A stretch of 64,000 nt of DNA from contig NC_082594.1 in NCBI RefSeq assembly GCF_030936135.1, positions 51,961,369 through 52,025,368 on the forward strand. The letters are read 5' to 3'. This DNA comes from Gavia stellata (Eukaryota > Chordata > Aves > Gaviiformes > Gaviidae). The notes under the pieces were generated by a model that saw only the letters and a list, made by a program, of their open reading frames with translations, had not been told where the DNA came from and made no database searches. A program made the translations under genes and the position numbers. Every line of letters starts with the position of its first letter. The first letter of the stretch is position 1. Below are positions 47,801-60,920 of this stretch, piece by piece.

Positions 47801-50800
47801 TACTTATCTCCTAGAAAAAATTAGGGGGAAAACCAGACACGTGCCTTTCACTTTTTCAGGAGAGAGTGTCACGGGAATCCTCAGAATAATTTTTGTAAAG
47901 TTAACATGTGGTTGGGCTCTATAGTTAAGAACAGTCACTGGTCTTGTCTACTTCCAATTCATGCTGGCTGGAAAAAGACCTGGTGCAGCAACACCCCTAA
48001 GTTTTTGCACTTTTTTAATATATACATCTGTGCAGACAAAACCATAGACTTAGAAGATGATGATGCATAACTCCAGATCCAGAAGACATCATTCCTTAGC
48101 TTTAATGTCCCTTGCTTCAGGACATGAATCAAAAATTCAGAAGGCATAATTTTCTTTACAACGTTGCTTTTATATAGAAAAATAACAAAGCTTCTGTTTA
48201 TTCTGTGGTCATTTTTATGAATAAAAATAATAATAACCAAATCTGAGCCTGGAAGAAGTCCAGTTGACTTTACATGACACTTAGATTGCTTAAAGCAGTG
48301 GTTGATTTCAGCCTATAATAAACAATTACTTTAGAACCTATAGAACATCATTGAGCCTTCATAATATCATGCATGGTAGCATGAAGATAGCTATTCTCAG
48401 CACAGCATTTCCCTTCAGGAAATCTGAATGAATGAGTGGTCAATAGACAGCAATCCCACCACCCCCCCATCTCTCCTGAAGTTATATATTACTTAAAGAC
48501 ACTTACGTAACACATGAGGCAGTTAAAGTCTCCTTATCTTAATCTTCATTTCATGATATCTCATGGAATCATTTACCTTTTGCGAGCACTGGCACCTAAA
48601 TGCTACATTTTTGATTTATTAATGTTTTACATTCATTCTTTAATCACATGATACAATGCTGTGGAATATTGAACACCTCAGGCCAGATGAAAAGAGCAAT
48701 CTAAATCTTCAACTGTTGCTCAAAAACTCTTCCTCTATAACACATGACCTTAGAGGTTTTACACTGTCCTCCAAGTACCCAAAGATCCAGGGTGTCAGGA
48801 TGCCCATAAACTAGCTCAGAATTGGCAGCATGGAATCCTGCATATTATCAAGTTTCATGAAGATTTGAGAGGATCTTTGGGGTCTGATCTAGCAGATATA
48901 TTCAAAGGGTATCTGACACAAAAGAACTTTAAAACAAGTGCAGTTGCAAAAGTCTTCCATTTACAAAAGAACATGATTGCATAGACTACTAATTAGGCCA
49001 ATCCCTTCTGTTAAGAATGTCATGCATTTAATTAAGTCTGAACTTCTTAGATAATTACATCTCATATGAACTGTGTGAACATACTGAGCCCAGGGATGGA
49101 AATCCATAATATTCTATTACCCAAAAAGTGCATATAACAAAGATACAAAAGAATTAATCTTGTTTGGTCTCCTTGCCCAGGAAATATGCAATTTTTTGCA
49201 CAGCGCACTACACAATTTCAGCAGGGAAAGATGCGGGGAGTATCAGATTATATTTGACAGTATTTTTTTTTTAATATGTCTTAGTATGGAATCATTTAAT
49301 ATGTATTTAACCCAAATATGTGTCATTACGGAAGTGTTATTTTGGCTTTGAATTTTAAAAAGTGCAAAAATGCTGAGATGTCTCTTAATTTAAAATAAAA
49401 ATAATGCTAACATTTATGAGCTAACAAAATAAATTTTATAGTTTATTTTAAAGTGAAAGTTTATGCTGACATCCCATAGGATTTCTGCATATATAAAAGG
49501 ATGCAGACTTCTTTCTGTTTGAACAATTAATTATCTACTCTTCTGTAGTTTATTTGGTAATTAATTACAAGTGGAGGAATTAAAAAAAATCTTAACTTCC
49601 AAAACAATTTATCTCAAAATGAAATAATCTGGATGAATTGATCTGCAAAGGCAAACAGCTGAAGTTACAATAAATAATATTTCTCCTTGAAATATGCAGC
49701 CAAGTTGTTTCTTCTTTTCTGTATTCCATCATTCCATTGCATGAACTAAAAGTAATAGGAGTAGAAGTAGTCCTTCCAGTAGTAATAGGAGGAACGTACT
49801 GTGAATATTTTGGAGTTAATGTCTTAAAACACAAAACATTGGGAAATGTTTTATAAATGTGCTGTGCACATGTACTTGCACTCCATCTTGGTGAAGTTTA
49901 ATAGCAATAAAAAAAAAAGCTCATTGCATCTTGCTTTCATAGAGTTGAACAGCATCTGGCGTTTACTTTCTTCCTCGAGGTTAGCTGCTTTCCATTAGAC
50001 CATGGCTCTTAAGAATTTGTTTTGTTGTGTCAAAAAGCCAAAGCTGACTGTTAGGAGATGTGCAGGAAAGAAAATGCCATGCTGTATCCTTTCAGTATGG
50101 TGATTAACTTCCCCATATTGATTCCAGCTACAGTTCTCTTTTGTTTGAAGGAAAAGAAGGATGTGATACCAACTCCACAAACAAGATCAAGAATATAATA
50201 GACTTCAGAAAATCAAAAAGGGACAGTTCTTTTGACTTACCATACATGATCAGCAATAGATCCATCTTCCCTGTCTCAAATCCAGCAGGGTGCACACATC
50301 AAGTCCCAGAGGAACTGACCACTGAAGGCAATGCACATGCTGCAAAACCTCCCCAAGGAGTAGGTTTCTATTGCAACAGTAGATTGTACTACCAGAGGGC
50401 TGTCTATGTATGAGCAGGATTTGTCCGAGATGGAAATACATTAAAGGAAATGAAGCTATTCTGTGTCGGGGAGCACAAGAGACGAGAAATGTGCCAGTCT
50501 TCAGAAATTTTTTCAGCTGATCTTTTGAATTAATGTTAATGCTTGATTGGCTTTTTTCCTCTTGATGATTTCAGTGCATCTACGTGAAACTTGCAGACTG
50601 CATTGGTGTGGCTGATAAAGTATATTACTGTAGACAATGGCATCCTCAGAACGATAATCCAGAATCCCTTCTGGTAATGACGTTGAGATTCAGTCTCCAT
50701 TTTTCCCTTGCCACTATTACTTTATCCTGTGAAATGTTTTATTTGTGGCAAGTACCTTCTTTTATTAACACACCAGAAATGGATCTTTATAAAATGGTTT

Positions 50801-53800
50801 GCCGTCCCAGTCAAACTTATGTTTTCAGTTTAGCATACCATAAAATTAGTAACCTCTATGTAGGTAAATAAGCGGCACATTGTAAACAGCCTCTATTTGG
50901 GATCATACTGGATCATACTGCTCTTTGTCATGCAAAGAGCAGCCAAAACCTGATCCTCAGATTACAATCAGAGAAACAATGACTGCAGGTGAAAAAGCTT
51001 TGGATTCAAATTGGTAGCTTTGACACATCACTGACAAAAAGTATGAACTCATTTTCACTCTGGAATTTGGTTACAGAAAGCTTGAACTGTAATTTTAATG
51101 GAGAATGTGTGAAAATATTGGACCATTTCTGAATAGGCAAATACTCTAATATATGTGTAAATTCACAGGTTTTGTTGGAAGGGGTTTTTGGGGTGGGGGG
51201 GTTGGTTTTTTTGTGTTCAGAAGCTAGGAGAAGCATCACTGCAGGTAATATATTCAAGTATCAGAACTAAAAGTCTGTGTGAAAAATACCGGTAGCAGGA
51301 AGAAAGAGAAAACGAAATACATTTGACTTTTATGAAGTTGAAAAGATAAAAACAATTTAAAATAAAAAAGTGCAAGAAATTGCTTTAATATCTGTTTATT
51401 TAGGGAACAGGTCTATAGTGTTATTTTTTCACTCAAATGTGAGGGGAAAAATGGTAGTGTTGGTTACCTTGAGGAACCCTAACAACAATAACATAGCTGC
51501 CACGTACACCAGTGTGCTTGATGATGCACTGTTCTCGCAGTCAATTAAACTATCGTGCTGACAGGAGAAAAATACATCCACTTTGTTGCAGACTGTCAAA
51601 CGTGTTTTGCCTTCCAACGTCCATTATTCTAGCTAAGTGAAATGTATCAAACCACTTAACTGTGCCTGTCACTGGAAAAAAAAATAAATATGAGAATATG
51701 GTTTTAACAAAAAAATTCCTGAACACCCCTCCCAGCTTTCCACAAACACCCATAACATTAGGGGCACATTTCTAATTGATATAATGAAAATGTTCCAAGG
51801 AACTTTTAGGAACAGATATTGCATCCTTCTTTCTTTGTATGTGATACCTTCTTTATGTTATGATTTTATTTTTATCAGCAGATATTGATATTCTTCAGCT
51901 GAAGAATAATCATATAAGGTCAAATTCTTATCCCTTTTTGTTATGGCAATATAAAGTTTCCTCATAGGTGGAAAATCACTGTCTGAGAATGTTACTAAGA
52001 GGTAAGGCTACAGGCAGACTCATCTCTCCTCATCATACAAACTTTCACTACATGACAGTCCAGTAGAGACAGATGATAGGAAAGTGGATGACATGTGCCA
52101 TATTCTAGTGATTCCTCGATACTGCAAAACCACTTGCAGAGTTACAGGCTGCCAGAGAATACAGTTGCCCTTATATATAATGAATGAAGTGAATCTCCCT
52201 GCTGAGGAAAAGCTAAAAGCTAAAGGTCTCTAATTCTGTTGAGTGATACTCTGATACAGCTGTATAGCTGAGTTGTTTTGACATGAATTTAGCTCACTCT
52301 TCTTTCTGATGCTTTGAGACTGCAACGAAGAAGAATGTTTTGCCACACAGTTGTCCTCAGCATTCTGCCATGTAACTGTTAGCAGCTAAGCAAAGTGACA
52401 TCTGTGCATGTGGCAACTGTCTTTAGTCTGAAGCTATTTCTCTTAAACCTAAGCCTGAGGGCCTGAATCATTTCCCTGCATCTTGCCAATTGCACGGTAT
52501 TATTTTTACACACATTTTTTACTAATGGAAATAACTACTGAAATGAAAGACACTGAAATACTAAACTCTGTTGTCAAGGACCATGTACATTTTTGTACTG
52601 TTTTTTTTCTATAGACTAATATGAGATCTCTGAGAATTCAAAAAAGAACAATATTAGCAGGTCTGATTCAATACTCAAAGCTTTCTAGTGTCATTTTTAT
52701 TGACTGAATTCAATTCTTCATTGGATCTTAATTATTTCAAATAATAAAGTTACTCAGATTTCTTTCTGTGTGAAACTAAACTGTTTAAATGTAGACATCT
52801 AGTGTCATCTTGATGTTCTAAGCCATGCCATCTGGGCTCCAGTTCCCCCTCCAGATCAGGGCAGGGGTTTCCGTAGATTCTATGGCATGTCCATGAAGCC
52901 CATTCACATGTCTTGAATATGCAAGGATGGCTAAAATAACACTAGATACCTAAGTTAACGTAAATTTAATGTAGCTGCATTTTCCCTTTTGTCTCACCCT
53001 TACCTGCAAAAGTAATATTTAGCATTATCTCCACCTGTCCAGAATAAAGATAGCAATGAAACAAATATGTTGTTACCAGATTTACTCTTCCTAATACACC
53101 GAAATACACAGGTTTTCTGAATTAAATTATACTCAGCCATAGAATGAGGAAGTAATACTTATTGTTTAGTAACTGAGATTTTGATTTTTGGAAGCCAAAA
53201 AGTTTGACTTCCATGGCAAATTGATGACACCTCAAAAATATTAATAATGAAGTTAATTTGTTAACAGAGACAACATGTGGTCAGATCCTCAAATTACAGA
53301 AATTAGGATAGCACCATCAAAGTAATTATCTCTATGCAAATTTGAAAGAACTGAGAATCTGACTTTCGTATGTAGTATAGGAAAATTTTCTGTCAGAAAC
53401 GTGTATAAAGAATATGAAGAACTCACATTTGTATATACAAATAGGTAAGACATCAACAGTAAGCTGAACTAAAGAATGCATTTTTTTGATTTTATCAAGA
53501 CTTCACTGCTAAGTTTAGCATACATATGTAGACATGTAGTAATTAAGCTGATCTTTTGCTCTACAAATAGAAATTAGAAAAAAAGTTCATGCATAGTCAG
53601 TTTACAAAAGATTTGCTTAGAGGAAGATAAATGCAAGTCAGAATTTGTGTTTTGGCACCATGTCAGTCATGCACAGAAATTGAATGGCCTTACTGCACTC
53701 TTGACAAGATGCTTCTGTCCACAGGACGAGTGAGAAGCATTGTGTTCAATTCCCAAACAGTTCTAAACTTGTGCATGCAGAAATTGCTGCCTTCTTTAAA

Positions 53801-53819
53801 AAGTGACCTTTAAAAAAAA
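47801..53819. other. Intergenic sequence downstream of SLITRK6
   Basis: AT-rich and apparently unique. The one exon-like segment (50575-50673) is listed separately. A G-rich run is at 51180-51200. No repeat family was recognised. Confidence 0.5.
50575..50673 (+). other. Exon-like segment of unknown identity
   Basis: Ninety-nine bases (33 codons) open in one frame, preceded by a pyrimidine-rich stretch ending TTTCAG and followed by CTG|GTAATG. The translation starts CIYVKLADCIGVADKVYYC. I do not recognise the protein, no partner exons could be linked, and it may be chance. Confidence 0.2.
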
Positions 53820-55100
53820 ACACATTTAAAAAACTTTTTATTTCTTTTTCATTGGCAGAGACCAGTTCCTTGATTTGCTTTATCTTGTGAGTTGAAAAAA
53901 ACTACAAAATTATATAGAATAAATAGTAAATATAAATCTAGCTGGAATTCATTGCAAAAATAAACCTGCAGTGTTCTACTTTTTTTTTACCTATTTTTCC
54001 CGCAACACTATATTCTCTTCTAATTTTGGAAAATATAACACATTTTTGTACAAACAGCTAAATACTATTATTCTTCCTCATGTGTGTGTATTGTTGCAGT
54101 TATTCTGAATGGGAGTTGCTTTTGGGTAAGGTGGGAAAGGACCTGTATTTGCAGTTGGAAGCTCCTAGCCACAGCAGACTCTTTTCCTCCACGAATATTT
54201 AAAGCCAGCACAGAAGTTATTTATATATATATAGTTATATTAAAAAATCAAACTTATTAAACACAGTAACATATTTACAGCTGATTCTCAGTAGCTTTTC
54301 AAATTGCCCAGGATTATGAGTTGAAACACCAGTGATGCACAATATTTTATAGCAGCAGCTCAAGAAAAGATTGTCCAAACTTAGGTAAAGCTATCAGATA
54401 GGGAAAGTAGCAAAAGGCTTGCTTTTCTTTTCATTGAAGATGTTGGGTAAACATAGTTACATATTTTTCCTTCCACATACTGATACAGAACACACATGAC
54501 GAAGTTCCGTGTAAAATACTTAAATATTTGCAGGCTCTGGGTGCATACATAAAAATATTTTCTTTTTGTTTTTTTTTTTTTTTAACTGACATTTAGTATG
54601 ACAACATTTCAACTCCGTTCATATTTATTATAAAGGTATGTTAGGTGTAGTTGTAGACAATGGTCATGTATGCAGCGCATGTACTAACCTAACCAATAAA
54701 CTCTAACCTTATAACTACAAACACAGGTGTTTTTTAAAAAAGGAATCTAATTAAACTGAGGGAAAAAAGAAAAACCAAAGGTAACAAATATTTTTCCATA
54801 GGTTGGATACAGAATGGAGAGTGCCATACACACCTTTTTAAAATGTTGAGGAATATTGCAATAAGCAATCTTCCTCCCACAGTTCAATCACACAAAGTTC
54901 GTGTTTAACTTGGGGTGAGACATATTGCCTGCACACAACCCCATGGCTTCCCACAGTGATCCCTGAGTTTTTTTTGCTAGGATTACTGCTGTGCTTAAGT
55001 TCTGACTGTTGACATGTTATTATAAGGCACTTTTATTTACAATGGTTCCAACTTAACATGGAATTACAGAAATTTGGTCCCAGCCCAATGGATTATCACT
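53820..55100 (-). other. SLITRK6: Probable SLITRK6 3' UTR
   Basis: The UTR begins after the TGA at 55103-55101. Three AATAAA signals occur on the minus strand, at 55037-55032, 54629-54624 and 53842-53837. The most distal is the best candidate, because a GT/T-rich downstream element (TGTG followed by a T run) lies at about 53824-53811. It gives a UTR of about 1.28 kb, in line with the long 3' UTRs of this family. The most proximal signal is only 64 nt from the stop. An A15 tract (minus strand, 54583-54569) lies inside the UTR. Confidence 0.5.
53837..53842 (-). terminator. SLITRK6: Distal AATAAA polyadenylation signal, SLITRK6 candidate
   Basis: AATAAA on the minus strand, followed within about 15-30 nt by a TGTG plus poly-T stretch that could act as the downstream element. 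The spacing is slightly tight, so the exact cleavage site is uncertain. Confidence 0.4.
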
Positions 55101-57623
55101 TCATGTTTGCTGCTCCAGGACTTCCAGGTAGTCAGGCTCAGCATGTAAATTAGCTTTGAGTTCAAAATACTCATTTTTAGTTTGTTCTAGAAAAACCTTT
55201 CTTGGCCTGGAGTACATGAGTGTCTCCATTAGCTTCAGCTCCTCATGTGTTCCAGGATAATGAACTTCCATGTCAGGCTGGAGCTGGACAATATTTTTTC
55301 TTAGATACTCTGTGATCCCTAGTTGCTGCAGTTCTCTCTCTTTTTCAAGAATGTTTCTATACAAGCAGCTGGCATCCTGAAAAGACAGAAATTCAGCAGA
55401 TTGATCTGTAGCTTTATATTTGACATTTGAACCTGTAAGAGGCGAACTGTTCTCTCTTTCCAGAAGACTTCTGCGGAGATGTTTGGAATCATTAGTTTCC
55501 TTCTCATTTCCCTCCTCTTGTTGCTCAGTATGCTTGGGGCTGAAGGATGGGCTGCGGTAGACCTGAACCATGGGAGTAACCATACGTTGCTCATAGAGAG
55601 TTGCAGCTGGGCGCTCTGTTGTGTGATGTGTTGTCTTATGCCCATACATGCTGTACTGAAGGTGAACTGGGCTATTATCCCTCATTTGTTCATCTGTTTG
55701 TTTCTTTTTGCATCTTCGCCGCCGATGCAAAACAAGAACAACTATTCCTGCTGCACAAAATACAATGGTTATAAACACAACGAGAAGTCCTAGTATTAGA
55801 ACAGAAAGTGGGACAGCATCTGTAAGGGACCGCAGGATGGTGTCTGCGGTGTTGGTAGTAGTAGAAGAAGTTGTCACAACTACAAAACTGGCATGAGTTG
55901 GTAGGGCAGGGTTGTTTATTAAACCTGGACACAAGACTTCACTGTTCAGGGATCTCAGTTCTTTTTTTGCTAGGTGTCCTGGTGATTTACAAAAAATATC
56001 ACCCATCATTGTATCCTTACTCAGTTTTTGTATCCATTTTTGCAGCCCAACTGAATCACAGGTACAGTCCCAGGGGTTGTCTTCAAGTTCAATTTGTACC
56101 AGCATATCCAGTTCATCCAAGACATTGCTTACAGGCAAATGAGCAAATTGGTTTGTTTTCAGATTTAATCTGGCAAGTGGAACACCTGAAAAGATATGGG
56201 GTGGCAAAGTCTGCAGAAGGTTGTTATTTAAGTAAAGGACCTTAAGTTTTGGCATTGCATTAAATGTCCCTGGCAAAACTTCTTTGATGGCATTATATTC
56301 AAGGTACAAGTATTCAAGGTGCTGAAGGCCAAGGAAGAGATTCTGACTTAGCTTTGTAAGATGATTGCCATTGAGATACAATTTCTGCAGTCTAGTCAGA
56401 TTCATAAATGATCCTTCCTCAAGGATTTCAATGCGATTGTTCCCCAGATGAAGCATTTCCAGGCTAACATAGTCCACAAGATCTGATTTCAGTAATGTCT
56501 GAATAATATTTCCGGCTAGAATAAGCTTTTTAGGATTTGGAGGAGGGGGTCCCAAATCAGACAAGCTTTCAATATTTCGCTCCTGGCAGTGCATGAGAAC
56601 TCCTGAGAGCATATGGCTGGTGCAGTGACAGGGGACGGGACAATAGATTCCTGGAAACTGAGTAGTAGGCTTTGAAGTATGAAGCACTAAACTTGGTTCT
56701 TTAGTAGGAGCTTTCAGGATAGGAATCACCTTAGTTGATAGGTGAGTATCACTGATAGAGGTCGTTACAACCAAGGGCAGTGACCCTGAAGGATCTTCAA
56801 GTTCATTGACAGGATGACTAGGACAAAGTGATTCTTTTTTCAACCTGCTTAAGATGCTCCCTTTAATAACTGGAGGACTATTGCATACAACGTCACCTAT
56901 TATTGACTGAGGTGGCATGTTCTCTAGCCATATCTTCAGCTGCAGCAAATCACAGTTACAGGCCCATTTATTGTCTTCCAACTGAAGGTCTAGTATTCTA
57001 CCAATGTGTTCTAAAAAGCCAACATAGGGCAGTGTCTGCAACTGGTTTCCACGAAGATCTAAATGGGTCAATGGCACAAAACGAAATATGTTCGGAGGAA
57101 GATACTCAATGGCATTATCATTCAAAATAAGCACTTTAAGCCTGTTGAGTTTGCTAAAGGCACTTGCTTCAATCACTGTGATGAAATTGTTGTCTGCTTG
57201 AAGAAACTCTAAATTTTCCAATCCATTAAATGTATCTTCTTTAAGAGTTTCTAAAGAATTGTGGTTGATATGAAGTTGCTTAAGAAGGCTGAGACCATTG
57301 AAAGCCCCAGGCTCAATATCTGCAATATTATTAAATCCAAGATGTAGAGAGATAGCATTAACAAGGACAGCAAAATCATTCACATGTAGCATACTCAGGC
57401 CATTGTTTAACAGATTAAGATGGAAAGGCCGTGACGGTGGGACATTTATTTCTGATACCATCTTGATGCCTCTTTCTTCACAGTTTATAATCATGGTATC
57501 ATCCTTTTCTTCACAGGAACACAAACTCTGACAAGATCCTCTGACTGAAGAAAAAGAAGGCTGTGACTGGAAAGGATCTGATGAAACCACAACTGAATAT
57601 AGAATAAAAATCCAGAGCTTCAT
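55101..57623 (-). CDS. SLITRK6: SLITRK6, SLIT and NTRK-like family member 6 (complete coding region)
   Basis: Encodes an 840-residue single-pass neuronal and inner-ear membrane protein; the human protein is about the same length. Seen in the sequence: a signal peptide at about 1-16; a first leucine-rich block with an N-terminal cysteine cap (C31, C35, C37, C48), about six LRRs and a C-terminal cap (C222, C224, C247, C267); a Ser/Thr/Pro-rich linker at about 270-325; a second block with caps at C328/C332/C334/C346 and C520/C522/C545/C565; one membrane segment at about 604-633 followed by RRRR; and a cytoplasmic tail ending in tyrosine motifs (Y819, Y832) like the Trk C-terminus. The whole frame lies in one exon, as usual for SLITRK genes. 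The start is the first ATG after a 3' splice site. Family knowledge: SLITRK proteins act in synapse formation and neurite control, and human SLITRK6 loss causes deafness with myopia. The match to SLITRK6 rather than SLITRK1-5 rests on remembered similarity throughout, including the C-terminus. Confidence 0.97.
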   Translation of the reverse strand: MKLWIFILYSVVVSSDPFQSQPSFSSVRGSCQSLCSCEEKDDTMIINCEERGIKMVSEINVPPSRPFHLNLLNNGLSMLHVNDFAVLVNAISLHLGFNNIADIEPGAFNGLSLLKQLHINHNSLETLKEDTFNGLENLEFLQADNNFITVIEASAFSKLNRLKVLILNDNAIEYLPPNIFRFVPLTHLDLRGNQLQTLPYVGFLEHIGRILDLQLEDNKWACNCDLLQLKIWLENMPPQSIIGDVVCNSPPVIKGSILSRLKKESLCPSHPVNELEDPSGSLPLVVTTSISDTHLSTKVIPILKAPTKEPSLVLHTSKPTTQFPGIYCPVPCHCTSHMLSGVLMHCQERNIESLSDLGPPPPNPKKLILAGNIIQTLLKSDLVDYVSLEMLHLGNNRIEILEEGSFMNLTRLQKLYLNGNHLTKLSQNLFLGLQHLEYLYLEYNAIKEVLPGTFNAMPKLKVLYLNNNLLQTLPPHIFSGVPLARLNLKTNQFAHLPVSNVLDELDMLVQIELEDNPWDCTCDSVGLQKWIQKLSKDTMMGDIFCKSPGHLAKKELRSLNSEVLCPGLINNPALPTHASFVVVTTSSTTTNTADTILRSLTDAVPLSVLILGLLVVFITIVFCAAGIVVLVLHRRRRCKKKQTDEQMRDNSPVHLQYSMYGHKTTHHTTERPAATLYEQRMVTPMVQVYRSPSFSPKHTEQQEEGNEKETNDSKHLRRSLLERENSSPLTGSNVKYKATDQSAEFLSFQDASCLYRNILEKERELQQLGITEYLRKNIVQLQPDMEVHYPGTHEELKLMETLMYSRPRKVFLEQTKNEYFELKANLHAEPDYLEVLEQQT

Positions 57624-57638
57624 CTTGCCCAGCAGATT

Positions 57639-57680
57639 CTATAAAAAAGAAAAAAGAAAAAAAGGAAAAAGGAAAAGTAA
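57639..57680 (-). promoter_or_regulatory. SLITRK6: 3' splice site (acceptor) of the SLITRK6 coding exon
   Basis: Read on the minus strand, a pyrimidine tract of about 38 nt made of T runs with scattered C ends in TATAG, giving AG at 57640-57639. The exon would start at 57638, leaving 15 nt of 5' UTR before the ATG at 57623. This matches the family pattern in which the coding exon starts just upstream of the ATG. The tract and the AG are seen directly; use of the site is inferred. Confidence 0.8.
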
Positions 57681-60600
57681 CAGTCATGATTTCCCAGGGT
57701 TAATTTTTTTTTTCTGGGACGGGGGGGAATAATAACCATTCCTAGTATTGCCATTGAGCTGCTTCACCTTTTCAAACAATATTATATCCTGCAAAACATT
57801 TGAATGATTTTCTAAGCAGAGAATATATTTAGTTTAATGTACTGAATCAATAAACACAGTCATAAGGGGAGTGCTTCAGTACTTTCACACTGATACACCA
57901 AAGTAGGAGATAACCAGGAGTGTGTTGTTTTTATTTATGTACCGTATAGAATGTTTTGCCAGTAGACAGCAGTGAGAAGTTACTGCACCAAGCAACTTAC
58001 ATCAAGGCTAATAGAGTATTTTGGATCCTTGCTTTGTGTCACCATATAGCACTGCAAATTTTAGGAGTACCTTGCTAAGCTCAACTTAATGTTGTCCAGC
58101 TGCTGAAGACAAGAAATAAGATTTGGTTTGGTTCAACAATGTGTTGTGAACAAAAGCCCATTCAGTCAGGATACAAGGAATCTCTCCTTTGGTTCTGCAT
58201 TATCTATGTAAACCAAAAGGTATTTCCTCTGCAATCCTTGCACCCTCAAACTGAAAAGGAAGTAGAAAAAATATTTTTTTTTAACTTAAATTTTAATGCA
58301 TATGATACAGTTTGTGGTTGTTTAGTGAAAGCAGGAACACAGGACGTAGTAATGTAATGTGTTTGTATATAATATACATATAAAATAATTGTGTACACGA
58401 TTAAAATAGAAAAGAAGAGAAAATTGGCAACACAGTGCATGTCAGAAGAAAGAGGTAGGCAAGGGGCAAACATTTTTTTTGAGATTAATTATTAGACTCC
58501 TTCCAATTATTATAATCATTAATTACCACAAAAATTCTGAAACGTACATGGAACTAGTTGTGCTTTACGAGTTGAAAAAAAATTATCACCAGTATCATCC
58601 ATATGTTATGTGACTTAAATTATCAGCTGTCAAGCTGGTCTTGAACTTTTCAGTACCTGATAACTGCATTGTTACAGTACAACTATGGAGTCACAAGCAA
58701 AATTAGTTATCATTGGTTTGAATTAATTTATGCTACACTTTTCATTTGAAGATTCTCTGTTTCTTTCTTTCAAGGCTGTCTAATTAGCAAGAACAATGGT
58801 AATTCTTGATGTATGAGATGGAGTGAGATCTCTGCTTATAATCTTTAATTAAGTATTTCCACATTTCCTAAAAGAAAAAGAAAAAAAAAATCTTACAATG
58901 GAATGGACAACTTAAAATACAAGAACTTTTTTTGGGTGTGCTATTTATTCTAGGACTGAACTAAACAGGTTTCATAAGTAATCCATCTAATAAAGGTCAC
59001 TTGATCTTTCAAAGTAAGCTATTGAAACACAGTACAGAATGTCACTACACAATTAACCAACCAAAGTGTTAATTTCTGAAAGATTAGAACCCTTTACAAG
59101 AACCTATTCAATTACATGCATGAACATTCTTACAGTGTGGCCATATGATTTGGCATCTCATCAATACATATTTTAATTATCATGTACTTTTGTTACTAGC
59201 AACACCATTTCTCAAGGTTTCCCTTAAAACTGTTTGCAAAGCTTTATACATGCAGGCACTTAAGTGCTGTGGTATGAGTTTTACACACACAAAAGCAACA
59301 ACAGCAAATGTGTGCACAGCGAATTGTGTTTTTCTCCATTAGTAGTTCCTGGTAAGTGGAGTAGATGTATGAGGTTAAAAGTAGTAAGTGCAATTCACAG
59401 CGTGAGAAAAAGTGTCCCTAAAAATATGACCTTCTATCTTTGTTTCAGTAGAACAAATAATTTTGTTGTCTCATATAACACTCCTTGAACTCCAGCTGCC
59501 TATGTTTAATATAAATGTGTTTAAGTTTGTTTGCCTAAGAAGTATTGGATAAGACACAACATGTCAAGATGTTATTTTGAAGTATGCAGAATAATTCTAG
59601 GATCATATTATGCCAGAGATTTATTCATGCTTTACATGCATCAGTATCTTTTCCAGTGACCCAAGGTAAAAAATGCAGGCTCTTGACACAGATGCCAGCT
59701 TCAAACCCACTGTATGACTAATTAGATTTTGTTTCTGTACACTTTTTTTCTGTAGGAATTCCAGCTTCAATCTGCATCAAATTCAAACTGCACTTATAAA
59801 GTCCCTGAGCAAAATTAAATGAAAAAAAAAAAGAAAAAATCTGAAAAGCATGTTGCATTCTAGTGCATATTGAGAAATTAGGTTATAAAAATGAAAGCCC
59901 TCCTCTCAGAGATGAAAGTAACAACATTTGTAACCAATTGGAAAACATTCCCATTTTAATCATCATCATACTTCTGTGGGCAACACTGCCAGAACTCTCA
60001 CACACACATGCACACACACCAAAAATTAATAGGATAGTTGTATTCTTTTTTCCTTTTTCCAATTTTTTTTGGTCTGAACACTCAGAAATATGTAATGAAG
60101 CTCTGAGTGGGCTACTATTGTAAAACAAAAACTGCTTTCAAGTAACAGATGATCAACATTTAACTGAAAGAATTCACAATAAAATAAAATTTAATTTAAA
60201 AGTCTTGACAAAGTTGACCTTATTCTGTTTAATGTGGTGAGGTTTTTCAGCAAATTCTACATGGTAACTTAAGTTTGTTGGTTTTACCTGCTTTCATGTA
60301 AGTCACTACTAACTGCGTACTGTAATTAAGCTTTTTGCAGTATGAATTCTAAAAGACTAAAAAATGTCACAGTCCTTTCTATGAGGCAAAGTCGAATACT
60401 TTCAAAAGTAGTCACCTTATAGCAAAGGCATCACATGCTTGACAAGTAATAATCAAAAACGTGTTTTTAAAACATTGAGATAGCTTGTTTAATTTTACTT
60501 GGTGTTTTGTTTGTTTGTTTGTTTTAATTCAGCTATTTAAAAAACGCATGTTGAAGAATTTCAAAGCGTAAAGCTAAGAACTGGTAATTACTAAAAGCCT

Positions 60601-60917
60601 TTGGGATTTTTTATTAAATTCTGAAGGGAATCACAGTCAGATGATGCATTTAAGACCATTCTTGCACTTCAGAAAATAAAAACAAACACCCATTCCTCCC
60701 CCCTCAAGGGATCTCAAATCAGCGTTTCCTTAATCACACATTCTATGCAGTTGGCAGTTTGAATAAATGCACCTGGCAGAGCATTTGAAATACAGTGTAG
60801 ACTGCCATCATTTAACATAAAAGTTATACAAAGTCACGCAGAAAAATAAATTCAACGGGTACTGAGAAATTATTTTCTCATATGCTAAGCTAATTAACTA
60901 ACTCAAATCTTTCTTAC
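57639..60917 (-). other. SLITRK6: SLITRK6 intron 1
   Basis: Bounded by the donor and acceptor described separately. It contains AT-rich unique sequence, a short CA tract (60001-60019), several A and T homopolymer runs (for example 58863-58891 and 59821-59838) and no recognisable interspersed repeat. The short open frames inside it have no recognisable product. Confidence 0.6.
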
Positions 60918-60920
60918 CTG
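60913..60920 (-). promoter_or_regulatory. SLITRK6: 5' splice site (donor) of SLITRK6 exon 1
   Basis: On the minus strand the sequence reads CAG|GTAAG, a perfect consensus donor, with the exon ending at 60918 and the intron starting at 60917. With the acceptor at 57639 this defines an intron of 3,279 nt. The gene's strand, the distance and the strength of the site all agree, but no transcript evidence was available. Confidence 0.7.

Noticed and set aside
55319..57531. Several plus- and minus-strand open frames inside the SLITRK6 exon
   Set aside because: They are alternative-frame or antisense shadows of the 840-codon SLITRK6 frame and have no domain.
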